From the NCBI RefSeq assembly GCF_002160825.1, contig NZ_NFLI01000018.1:1-64000 (forward strand): a DNA stretch of 64,000 nt. The letters run 5' to 3'. The notes under the pieces are model-generated. The model did no database searches. It saw only the letters and a program-made list of their open reading frames with translations, and was not told the DNA's origin. The translations under genes were made by a program, and so were the position numbers. Each line of letters begins with the position of its first letter. The first letter of the stretch is position 1. Shown here piece after piece: positions 43,293-50,893 of this stretch. Origin of the DNA: Lachnoclostridium sp. An131. GTDB taxonomy: Bacteria > Bacillota > Clostridia > Lachnospirales > Lachnospiraceae.

Positions 43293-44678
43293 TCAGACCT
43301 CCGGGGCCTGGACATACTGCTGCTGTCCGCAGTTCCTGCCGCCGTTTTTTTCGCCCAGATTTTTACGCACTCTGTGCCAGATCACGACCGACAGGCCCAC
43401 CGCAATATAGTCTGTGATGCTCTGTCCGTAAATCACGCCGTTCAGGCCGAACAGAGCGTCCAAGAGATACAGAAGCGGTATCAGAAGCACTCCCTGGCGC
43501 AGAATCGAAAGGATCGTAGCCGGAAAAGCATGCTCCACAGACTGCAGGCAGTTCATATTCATAAAAAGAATTCCAATCACCGGGCCGGACAGCATATATC
43601 CAATCAGTATCTGCACACCGTAACGGATCACCTCCTCATCATTAATAAACATTCGGATCACAGGCTCTCTGCAGGTATAATACAGGATTACAGACGCGAT
43701 TCCCACAATCAGGCAGCAGCCTTTCGTGAATCGTTCCACTGCCCGGAAGCGTTCCGCATTCCCTGCTCCGTAATTATAACCCAGCAGGGGCTGCACACCG
43801 TTTGCAAGGCCCATCTGCAGGAAGGTGATAAACATGTTCGCCTTAAACACAATGCCGATCGCCGCCACAGGAGCGTTCCCGTAAGCCACCAGAATCTGAT
43901 TCAGCACAATGGTGGACAGGCTCATAAGCGCCGAGAAGATCGCCGTAGGCAGGCCAATGCTGCAGATTTTCACAAGAATCCCGTCCCCGCACCGGAAATA
44001 TTTCGGGCTGAGGGACAAAAGTCTGGACTTCTTCCGAAAATACCACAGAAAATAGAGGCAGGACAATACGTTTCCAATGGTCGTGGCAATCGCCGCGCCC
44101 GTAGCTCCCATGCCAAATACAGAGATAAAAATCGGATCCAGCACAATATTGGCGATGGTTCCGATCATACTCCCAATCATGGCTTCCCGGCTCGCTCCCT
44201 CCACACGGATCACAAAGCTGCAGGCCGCCGACCAGATAATAAACGGAGCCCCGTAGGAGATATGGAACGTATATCCCCTGGCAAGCTCATAGGTCTCGGC
44301 GTCGGCTCCAAACAGGGTCAGAACCGACTGCATGAAGATCATAAGAACCAGCATAAACGCGATTCCCACTATGAAGGACGCATACAGCACAAAGGCCGAC
44401 ACGTTTTTGGCCCGCTTTTTATTCTGCTCTCCCAGAGCCATGGAAGCCACCGCGCTTCCTCCCATTCCAAACATGTTGGCAAAGGCCATCATCAGAATAA
44501 ATATCGGGTTGGTGAGGCTCACCGCCGCCACCTGAAGTGCGTCTCCCGTCTGTCCCACGAAGAAGGTATCGGCCATGTTATAAACCACCGTCACCAGGCT
44601 GCTGATGACGCTGGGTATTGCCATCTTCGCCACAGCCTTCGATACCTTCATCCTCCCCATCAGTTCATTGTCTTCCAT
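43293..44678 (-). CDS. MATE-family multidrug efflux transporter 1
   Basis: A 461-residue antiporter with the usual twelve hydrophobic helices in two homologous halves: ADTFFVGQTGDALQVAAVSLTNPIF in the first, and GNAPVAAIGIVFKANMFI and LANGVQPLLGYNYGAGN in the second. The start at 44678 (MEDNELMGRMKVSKAVAKMAIPS) has GAGGAG nine bases before it; a GTG at 44687 overlaps that site. It lies 13 bases downstream of the MarR gene, so the pair forms a drug-response unit with self-regulation. Substrates are unknown. Confidence 0.93.
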   Translation of the reverse strand: MEDNELMGRMKVSKAVAKMAIPSVISSLVTVVYNMADTFFVGQTGDALQVAAVSLTNPIFILMMAFANMFGMGGSAVASMALGEQNKKRAKNVSAFVLYASFIVGIAFMLVLMIFMQSVLTLFGADAETYELARGYTFHISYGAPFIIWSAACSFVIRVEGASREAMIGSMIGTIANIVLDPIFISVFGMGATGAAIATTIGNVLSCLYFLWYFRKKSRLLSLSPKYFRCGDGILVKICSIGLPTAIFSALMSLSTIVLNQILVAYGNAPVAAIGIVFKANMFITFLQMGLANGVQPLLGYNYGAGNAERFRAVERFTKGCCLIVGIASVILYYTCREPVIRMFINDEEVIRYGVQILIGYMLSGPVIGILFMNMNCLQSVEHAFPATILSILRQGVLLIPLLYLLDALFGLNGVIYGQSITDYIAVGLSVVIWHRVRKNLGEKNGGRNCGQQQYVQAPEV

Positions 44679-44691
44679 CTGTTCCACTCCT

Positions 44692-45108
44692 CTATTCCAG
44701 ATTTTTCAGCATCCGCTCCGCCAGCTCCAGGAACACTGCCTTTTCCTCCTCCGAGATTCCCTGCAGCATCCGCTTCTCCGTCTCTTCTATTTCTCCCTGA
44801 AGGGCCGCCCGGATCCCGTCCGCCTTCGGCGTAAACACCAGCTTTTTCAGCCTGCCGTCTCTCTCGTCCGGCACTCTGGCAATCAGCCCTTCCGTCTCAA
44901 GGACAGTCAGCGCTCCCGTCACCGTAGAAGAGCGCAGGTCAAACTCCTTTTCAATATCCTTCGGATATACCGGACGTCTGGCTCCTTCCACCAGAATATA
45001 GTCCAGGATTCTCCCCTGGGCCTCACTGATTCCCACAGTCTTCTGCACAGCCTGGGAACGCCTCCGGAGCCGGTGGGCGATCTTATTGATGATTTTTCCT
45101 GTTTCCAT
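44692..45108 (-). CDS. MarR-family regulator
   Basis: A 138-residue winged-helix regulator. The core is residues 30-100: QGRILDYILVEGARRPVYPKDIEKEF, then LRSSTVTGALTVLETEGLIARVPDERDGRLKKLVFT (recognition helix and wing with the DxR). Start at 45108 (METGKII) has GGAGGAG nine bases upstream; an ATG at 45126 overlaps this site. Its promoter carries a perfect inverted repeat, so autoregulation is likely. It stands immediately before a MATE pump gene. Confidence 0.92.
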   Translation of the reverse strand: METGKIINKIAHRLRRRSQAVQKTVGISEAQGRILDYILVEGARRPVYPKDIEKEFDLRSSTVTGALTVLETEGLIARVPDERDGRLKKLVFTPKADGIRAALQGEIEETEKRMLQGISEEEKAVFLELAERMLKNLE

Positions 45109-45137
45109 AAAATCACGCTCCTCCATCCGTTTTCATT

Positions 45138-45155
45138 TTACTAGTTTCCTAGTAA
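45138..45155. promoter_or_regulatory. Candidate MarR operator
   Basis: TTACTAG (45138-45144) and CTAGTAA (45149-45155) form a perfect inverted repeat with a 4-base spacer. It lies just downstream of the -10 box of the marR promoter, over the predicted start point, the usual place for a MarR repressor site. Confidence 0.7.
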
Positions 45156-45183
45156 TTTTAGCGCCAGGCTTGTCCGTTGTCAA
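45155..45183 (-). promoter_or_regulatory. Sigma-A promoter of marR-MATE
   Basis: On the minus strand TTGACA (45178-45183), 17 bases, TAAAAT (45155-45160). The fit is strong in both boxes and spacing. Confidence 0.8.
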
Positions 45184-45275
45184 GAGGAATCCCGGCGGAG
45201 CAAAAAAAGCTCACGTATATTTCCCCGTTTTCTCTCATACCTTATAACAATCGAAACATACAGGAGGGGCTTTCC

Positions 45276-45725
45276 TTGAGCTCAAAAACCAAAATCGTCG
45301 TCCTCCGCATGAAAGAATTAATCTATACGGGAATCTTTGTGGCCCTTGGCATTCTTCTTATCCTTCTTCTGGTCTATATGTTCTCTCCGAAGGATAAAAG
45401 CAGTGACACGGCCGCAGCCTCCGAAAAGTACATACCGGGCGTATACACCTCCTCCATCATGCTGAACGGAAGCGCCGTCGATGTGGCGGTAACCGTAAGC
45501 GCAGACGAGATTGAGACCATCCAGCTGGTAAATGTCAGCGAGGCCGTTGAAACCATGTATCCCCTGATGGAGCCCGCGCTGGAGAACCTGGCGGAACAGA
45601 TCTGCTCCACCCAGTCCCTGGAGGGGCTTACCTACGCCTCCGAAAACCAGTACACCTCTCAGGTGCTTCTGGACGCGGTCAGCCGGGCGCTTGACAAGGC
45701 GGCTGTGCCGGAGGACACAGAATAA
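45276..45725 (+). CDS. Membrane-anchored FMN-binding-like protein
   Basis: A 149-residue protein probably starting at TTG 45276, five bases after AGGAGGGG; no upstream in-frame ATG has such a site. One N-terminal helix (about 14-37, LIYTGIFVALGILLILLLVYMFS) anchors it; the rest lies outside. PGVYTSSIMLNGSAVDVAVTVSADEIETIQLVNVSEAVE and TSQVLLDAVSRALDKA match the fold pattern of FMN_bind domains, but the usual flavin-attachment SGAT motif is replaced by ENQYTS, so covalent FMN binding is not expected. Neighbouring genes (MATE/MarR behind, glgB ahead) give no function. A terminator follows. Confidence 0.7.
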   Translation: MSSKTKIVVLRMKELIYTGIFVALGILLILLLVYMFSPKDKSSDTAAASEKYIPGVYTSSIMLNGSAVDVAVTVSADEIETIQLVNVSEAVETMYPLMEPALENLAEQICSTQSLEGLTYASENQYTSQVLLDAVSRALDKAAVPEDTE

Positions 45726-45756
45726 GGGGCAGCACATGGCTGCCCCTCTTCTATTC
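45726..45756 (+). terminator. Terminator after the FMN-binding-like gene
   Basis: GGGGCAGC (45726-45733) pairs with GCTGCCCC (45739-45746), followed by TCTTCTATT. In reverse it is followed by TTATTCT, so it may also end the glgB transcript on the other strand. Confidence 0.75.
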
Positions 45757-45777
45757 ACAGTTTATTCTATTCCAGCA

Positions 45778-47733
45778 CTAAAACTCAAACACAGCCACCC
45801 CATAAGGCGCCAGCGGATAGGAAATCGAGTAGGGCTGACCATCACACTCGCCCTTGACCGCTTTGTAAATCAGGGGCTTCTCCTGCCCGCTTCCGCCGTA
45901 CATCGCCGCGTCGCTGTCCAGAATAAGCTTATACTGCTTTCTTCTGGGCACGCCTACCCTGTAATCAGGACGGGCCATCGGCGTAAAGTTGCAGACAAAC
46001 AGAAGATTCCTTCTGCCGTTTTTCGCGAAACGCATAAATGAGAAGATGCTGCGGTCCGCGTCGTTTGGATTGATCCACCGGAACCCTTCCGGATATGTAT
46101 CCTGCTCATAAAGAGCCGGATGGCTCCGGTACAGGTGAAGCAGAGCCTTGACATAATTCTGAATCTGCTGGTGGCGCTCCTCTCCCAGAAGATACCAGTC
46201 AAGCTCCCTGGCCTCGCTCCACTCCTGAAGCTGTGCAAATTCCTGTCCCATAAACAGCAGCTTTTTACCCGGATGCCCCATCATAAATGAATAAGCGGTT
46301 TTCAGGTTCGCGAACTTGTCATCCGGGTAGCCCGGCATCTTATTGTACATGGAGCATTTCAAGTGCACTACCTCATCGTGAGAGAGCACGAGGATGTATT
46401 TTTCACTGTAGGCATAGGTCATCGCAAAGGTCATCAGATGATGCGCCCCTTTTCGGAAATAGGGATCCAGCTTCATATATTCCAGAAAATCATTCATCCA
46501 TCCCATATTCCATTTGAAAGAGAAGCCGAGACCGTCATTTTCAGGCTTATCTGTTACCTTCGGCCAGGCCGTGGACTCCTCGGCAATCATCATTGCTCCC
46601 GGATTGCGCCCCAGCAGCACGGAGTTCAGATGCTTGAAAAATTCCACTGCTTCCAGATTTTCATTTCCGCCATATTTATTGGCTACCCACTGCCCCGACT
46701 GCTTTCCGTAATCCAGATAGAGCATGGACGCCACCGCGTCTACCCTGAGACCGTCCACATGGAACTGCTCCACCCAGTACAGGGCGTTCGCGATCAGGAA
46801 GTTTTTGACCTCGTTCATCTCATAATTAAAGATTTTGGTCCCCCAGTCCGGATGCTCTCCCTTTCTCGGGTCAGGATATTCATACAGGGGCTGGCCGTCA
46901 AAATCTGCCAGGCCATGGGCATCTCTCGGGAAGTGTGCCGGAACCCAGTCCAGAATCACCCCGATTTTCTTTTTGTGCAGATAATTCACAAGATACATGA
47001 AATCCTGCGGACTTCCGTATCGTGAGGTCGGAGCATAGTACCCGGTAACCTGGTATCCCCAGGAACCATCGAAGGGATGCTCCGCAATCCCCATCAGCTC
47101 CACATGGGTGTAGCCCATCTCATGGACATAGTCTGCCAGGCTGTGGGCCAGCTCACGATAATTATAGAAGCCGTCCTCATCCGGACCGTGGGGATGCTTT
47201 TTCCAGGAGCCCGGATGTACCTCGTAAATGGCCATAGGCTCCTCCGTCATGGTCTTGGCGCGCCGCTGCTCCATCCAGGTGCCGTCCGTCCACTTAAAAC
47301 CGGAAATGTCCGCCACGCGGGAAGCCGTACCCGGCCGCATCTCTGCGGAGGAAGCATAAGGATCCGCCTTATAGAGCCGGCGGTGATCCTGCGTCTCAAT
47401 CAGATATTTATACAAAGCCCCCTGCCTTACGCCGGGAACAAACAGCTCCCAGATTCCCAGCGGCTCCAGGCGCTCCATCGCATGGCTCTCCTCATTCCAC
47501 CCATTGAAATCTCCGATCACATGAACCTCCAGCGCATGCGGCGCCCACACCGCAAAATATACGCCATTCCTTCCGTCCACCGTCATCAGATGGGCGCCAA
47601 GCTTCTGAAAGATATCATAATGCGTCCCCTGACCGAACAGATATTGATCCAGATCTCCTACAAAGCCCTCCGGCCTCTTTTTTCTGCTCCCCTTTCTTTT
47701 TGATGCGGCAGCTTCCTTTTTCTTTTCTTCCAT
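45778..47733 (-). CDS. glgB: 1,4-alpha-glucan branching enzyme
   Basis: A 651-residue GH13 branching enzyme, creating alpha-1,6 branches in glycogen. The N-terminal CBM48 region (about 30-130: VYFAVWAPHALEVHVIGDFNGW) precedes the barrel with DWVPAHFPRDAHGL, the nucleophile in DGLRVDAVASMLY, the acid in MMIAEESTAWP, and LSHDEVVH. GSWGYQVTGYYAPTSRYG confirms branching enzyme. It starts four bases before the amylase gene ends upstream (stop at 47738), so the pair is one unit. A basic Lys-rich tract (about 3-20) at the N terminus is unusual but not meaningful to me. Confidence 0.95.
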   Translation of the reverse strand: MEEKKKEAAASKRKGSRKKRPEGFVGDLDQYLFGQGTHYDIFQKLGAHLMTVDGRNGVYFAVWAPHALEVHVIGDFNGWNEESHAMERLEPLGIWELFVPGVRQGALYKYLIETQDHRRLYKADPYASSAEMRPGTASRVADISGFKWTDGTWMEQRRAKTMTEEPMAIYEVHPGSWKKHPHGPDEDGFYNYRELAHSLADYVHEMGYTHVELMGIAEHPFDGSWGYQVTGYYAPTSRYGSPQDFMYLVNYLHKKKIGVILDWVPAHFPRDAHGLADFDGQPLYEYPDPRKGEHPDWGTKIFNYEMNEVKNFLIANALYWVEQFHVDGLRVDAVASMLYLDYGKQSGQWVANKYGGNENLEAVEFFKHLNSVLLGRNPGAMMIAEESTAWPKVTDKPENDGLGFSFKWNMGWMNDFLEYMKLDPYFRKGAHHLMTFAMTYAYSEKYILVLSHDEVVHLKCSMYNKMPGYPDDKFANLKTAYSFMMGHPGKKLLFMGQEFAQLQEWSEARELDWYLLGEERHQQIQNYVKALLHLYRSHPALYEQDTYPEGFRWINPNDADRSIFSFMRFAKNGRRNLLFVCNFTPMARPDYRVGVPRRKQYKLILDSDAAMYGGSGQEKPLIYKAVKGECDGQPYSISYPLAPYGVAVFEF

Positions 47734-47737
47734 AATC

Positions 47738-49096
47738 TCACCCCTGTTTTACTGTAAATACCGCGCTTCCGTAAGCGGGCATCTCCCATATGATTTTTCC
47801 ATTCTCTATGGCCTGCGTCTTCTCCGTGAAGATCTCCGCAGCCTCTGTCCCCGGAACCGGACAGGGTATCTCAAAGCGCGCCTCCTTGTCGTCGTTATTC
47901 ACAGCTGTAATCACTGCTTCTCCATCCAGGATTCTGGCGAAGGAATACTGGCGGTTCGTCAGCGTCAGCTCCCGGTACACGCCATCTGTCAGCGCTTTTT
48001 CCTGCGCGCGTACCCGGGCCAGCTTCCGGATCAGTTCCGGAAGCCCCGGCACCGGAGGCTTCTCCTCCAGCTCCGAAAGCTTCAGGCAGGGACGAAGCTT
48101 CTCGTCGCCTCCCCACTCTTTTTTCCCCTCCACTCCCCACTCGCTTCCATAGTACACCGACGGGATACCCGGCAGGGTATAGAGAAGCGTGTAGACAGAG
48201 CGAAGGAAGCCTTTATCATTCAGCGTATTTACAATCCTGTCCACATCATGGTTATCCACAAAGGTGTACAGGCGGCAGCCCTTATAGATGCCTCCGTTTG
48301 CATCGAACTGGCGGCGGATCGTGTGCGCGATTTCAAAATAATTATGATCGTTGTGTCCGGAGTAAAGCCCCTTCCACAGCTCATAGTTTGTAACAGAATG
48401 AAGCGTCTCCGGATTCACCCAGCGGGCGTAATCCCCGTGAATCACCTCACCCATCAGCCAGAAATCCTGTTTTTTCTCTTCCGCAGCTCTCCGGAGCTCC
48501 TTCATAAAATCAAAGGAAAGGCAGTCGGCGCAGTCCAGGCGGATTCCATCGATATCGAACTCATCGATCCAGAAACGCACGACATCCAGCAGGTAATTCC
48601 TGACCTCCGGATTTCCCAGGTTCAGGTTCGCCAGCTCATAGCAGTTATGCCATGCCCTGTACCAGAACCCATCATGAAATGGGCTGTTCCCGCCAAAATC
48701 TACATCCTGGTACCAGTAACGGTACGGAGAATTCTCACGGTTTCTCTGAAGATCCTGGAATGCGAAAAATTCCCGGCCCGTATGGTTAAACACGCCGTCC
48801 ACAACGACCCGGATGCCGCTTTCATGGCATTTCTCCACAAAATGACGGAAGTCCTCATTGTCTCCCAGCCGGCTGTCTACCCTTTTATAATCCTTTGTGT
48901 CATACCCGTGGGTGGTGGACTCAAACAGCGGTCCGATATACACAGCGGTAAACCCGTATTCCCGCATATGAGCGACCCACGGATCCAGCTCCTTCAGCCT
49001 GTGAACCTCTCCTTCCTCCTCATGAGCCTTAGGCGCCCCCAAAAGCCCCAACGGGTAAATATGATAAAAAATGGCTTCCTCATACCATTTTGACAT
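47738..49096 (-). CDS. GH13 alpha-amylase-like enzyme
   Basis: A 452-residue cytosolic alpha-amylase-family enzyme acting on malto-oligosaccharides. The four GH13 regions are seen: VVVDGVFNHTGR, DGIRLDCADCL (nucleophile Asp), FWLMGEVIHGDY (acid Glu) and TFVDNHDVDR. The N terminus KWYEEAIFYHIYPLGLLG and the absence of an N-terminal extra domain differ from neopullulanases; the substrate cannot be fixed from sequence. GGAGGAGG precedes the ATG. It lies 92 bases after tetR and four before glgB, so all three may be co-transcribed. Confidence 0.9.
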   Translation of the reverse strand: MSKWYEEAIFYHIYPLGLLGAPKAHEEEGEVHRLKELDPWVAHMREYGFTAVYIGPLFESTTHGYDTKDYKRVDSRLGDNEDFRHFVEKCHESGIRVVVDGVFNHTGREFFAFQDLQRNRENSPYRYWYQDVDFGGNSPFHDGFWYRAWHNCYELANLNLGNPEVRNYLLDVVRFWIDEFDIDGIRLDCADCLSFDFMKELRRAAEEKKQDFWLMGEVIHGDYARWVNPETLHSVTNYELWKGLYSGHNDHNYFEIAHTIRRQFDANGGIYKGCRLYTFVDNHDVDRIVNTLNDKGFLRSVYTLLYTLPGIPSVYYGSEWGVEGKKEWGGDEKLRPCLKLSELEEKPPVPGLPELIRKLARVRAQEKALTDGVYRELTLTNRQYSFARILDGEAVITAVNNDDKEARFEIPCPVPGTEAAEIFTEKTQAIENGKIIWEMPAYGSAVFTVKQG

Positions 49097-49188
49097 GATG
49101 CTTCCTCCTCCGATTTTTCTTCACAGCCCTGTCTGTCCCGGCCCTGCAGAAGCTCCGCCCGGGAACCGTTCTGCCTAAAACGTTCTGC

Positions 49189-49773
49189 CTAAGAATAGAT
49201 CCCATGCATAAACTGGTGTACCAGCGCCTCGATCTCCTCTTCCGAAATCTCGAGCCGCTTCTCCTCCCCCGTCTCATGCTTCATGATAAGATAGAGAATG
49301 ACCAGGCCGATAAAGCCGAGAGAAAACTGCCTCTGCCGTCCGTGCATATTCCCCAGATCCGAGGCGGCAGCCTCAAAAATACCTTCTATCTCCTTCTGCA
49401 GACGGAACACCAGCGGACGTACAGCCTGATAGGTCTCGCTCTCCCTGGCAGAATAGTACTGCGCCACAAAGAGAATCGAAAATTTAGGTTCTCTCTGCGC
49501 AAAATCAGCTACTGCTCTGGCAGCCGCGCACAGCGTCTCTCTTAAATCCCCATGATAGATGCACGCCGTTTGCAGCTCCCTCAGAAACGGCTCCCCCCTG
49601 CTCTCCAGAAGCTGCTCCAGAAGGCCGTATTTACTTTTAAAATAGTAGTAAAGCGTCGGCTTGGTGACACCTGACTTTTCCGCAATCTCCTGAACTCCCA
49701 CCGCGTCATAGCCCCTGGCGTAAAAAAGCTCCAGCGCGGTCTCAAGGATCCGTTCCCTGTTGTCCACAGGCAT
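49189..49773 (-). CDS. TetR-family regulator
   Basis: A 194-residue TetR-type repressor. The HTH lies at residues 5-55 (RERILETALELFYARGYDAVGVQEIAEKSGVTKPTLYYYFKSK). The ligand domain (60-190) is divergent, as usual. The exact start is uncertain: ATG 49773 (MPVDNRE), ATG 49785 or GTG 49797 all lack a well-spaced ribosome site. The upstream promoter contains an inverted repeat between -10 and -35, so the protein probably represses itself, and possibly the downstream amylase and glgB genes that follow without a visible terminator. Confidence 0.9.
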   Translation of the reverse strand: MPVDNRERILETALELFYARGYDAVGVQEIAEKSGVTKPTLYYYFKSKYGLLEQLLESRGEPFLRELQTACIYHGDLRETLCAAARAVADFAQREPKFSILFVAQYYSARESETYQAVRPLVFRLQKEIEGIFEAAASDLGNMHGRQRQFSLGFIGLVILYLIMKHETGEEKRLEISEEEIEALVHQFMHGIYS

Positions 49774-49817
49774 CCCTCTTTCCATCCTGACAAACACTGT
49801 GTTTTTGTTCTGTCTTC

Positions 49818-49846
49818 ATTCTATACCGAACGGTATAACCTGTCAA
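49818..49846 (-). promoter_or_regulatory. Sigma-A promoter of tetR
   Basis: Minus strand TTGACA (49841-49846), 17 bases, TAGAAT (49818-49823). Confidence 0.8.
49822..49837. promoter_or_regulatory. Candidate TetR operator
   Basis: TATACCG AA CGGTATA, a perfect 7-bp inverted repeat with a 2-base centre, placed inside the spacer of the tetR promoter and 31 bases from the divergent fruK -35 box. Binding there would directly block tetR transcription. Confidence 0.75.
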
Positions 49847-49867
49847 GCAGTCCTCAGAAATTTCTTT

Positions 49868-49896
49868 TTGACATTCCATTTTTCCCTGCCTATAAT
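49868..49896 (+). promoter_or_regulatory. Sigma-A promoter of the fructokinase gene
   Basis: TTGACA (49868-49873), 17 bases, TATAAT (49891-49896): a perfect consensus, so this gene should be strongly transcribed. Confidence 0.88.
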
Positions 49897-49936
49897 GAAT
49901 CTATACAATAAACAAACGGAAAAGAAAGGACATCCG

Positions 49937-50869
49937 ATGATATTATCTGTAACCTTGAACCCCTGCATTGACAAAACCATATACCTTGACCGGCTGGACG
50001 TAGGGGCCTATAACCGGGTAAAAAATGCGAGAATTGACGTGGCCGGAAAAGGCCTGAATGTGAGCACAGTTCTGAATCACCTGGGAGAAGATACCCTGTG
50101 CATGGGACTGAATTTTCGGAATAACGGCAGTCTTCTGGAGCAGACACTGAACAGCCGCGGCCTGAAGCACCATTTTATCTATGCCGACGGCTCTATCCGG
50201 ACAAACATCAAGCTTTTTGATCAGGCCTCCCATGTGATGACCGAAATCAACGAGGCAGGCCCCGAAGTCTCCCCTTCCTCTGTCGACAGGCTGATTGACG
50301 AGATCGACGCCCGTCTGGAGCACGCGCATATTCTGGTCTTGAGTGGAAGCATACCTCCCGGAGTGCCCTCAGATATCTATCAGAGGCTGATCCGCATGGC
50401 CCATAGAAAAGACGTCAAAACCGTGCTGGATTCCGCTGGCGAGCCCTTCCAGCTGGGCCTTCAGGAAAAGCCTTTTTTGATCAAGCCCAACAGCCTGGAA
50501 TTTGAACAGACCTTCCGGCAGAAGCTGAAAGCCGGCCAGGGGCCTCTGGAAATCGCCCGGCAGGTCGTAGACGGAGGCATCCCTTATCTCTGCATTTCCA
50601 TGGGCGCCGACGGAGCGCTCCTTCTCGATCAGGAGCATGCCTACCGCGCGAAGCCGCTTCCCATAGAAGCAAAAGGCCTGACCGGAGCCGGCGATTCCAT
50701 GGTCGCCGGCATGTGCTATGCGCTCCGAAAGCATCTGGACTCTGAGGATATGCTGCGCTACGCCATGGCATGCGCTGCTGGCTCTGTCCGCCAGGAGGGC
50801 ACGCTGCTGGCAAGGGAAAGCGATGTACAGGAGCTGCTGCCGCAGGTAGAGATCGAAAAAATTGCCTGA
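49937..50869 (+). CDS. fruK: PfkB-family hexose-phosphate kinase (1-phosphofructokinase type)
   Basis: A 310-residue kinase. MILSVTLNPCIDKTIYLDRL and VAGKGLNVSTVLNHLGED are typical of FruK/LacC enzymes; the catalytic C-terminal motif is KGLTGAGDSMVAGM (about 251-264, Asp general base). The start at 49937 has AAAGAAAGGA seven bases before it. Expected reactions are fructose 1-phosphate to fructose 1,6-bisphosphate, or tagatose 6-phosphate; context cannot tell. There is no fructose PTS or FruR next to it, which is unusual for fruK. It has its own consensus promoter. Its 3' end shares a palindrome with the convergent MATE gene. Confidence 0.88.
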   Translation: MILSVTLNPCIDKTIYLDRLDVGAYNRVKNARIDVAGKGLNVSTVLNHLGEDTLCMGLNFRNNGSLLEQTLNSRGLKHHFIYADGSIRTNIKLFDQASHVMTEINEAGPEVSPSSVDRLIDEIDARLEHAHILVLSGSIPPGVPSDIYQRLIRMAHRKDVKTVLDSAGEPFQLGLQEKPFLIKPNSLEFEQTFRQKLKAGQGPLEIARQVVDGGIPYLCISMGADGALLLDQEHAYRAKPLPIEAKGLTGAGDSMVAGMCYALRKHLDSEDMLRYAMACAAGSVRQEGTLLARESDVQELLPQVEIEKIA

Positions 50870-50893
50870 AGCGGGATGCATTCCCGTTCAGGC
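50864..50893 (-). terminator. Palindrome over both stop codons, terminator for MATE 2
   Basis: GCCTGAA (50864-50870) pairs with TTCAGGC (50887-50893) and the inner CGGGA/TCCCG also pair. The fruK stop (50867-50869) and the MATE stop (50888-50890) both lie in the stem. On the minus strand it is followed by AATTTTTTC, so it terminates the MATE transcript. Confidence 0.75.
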
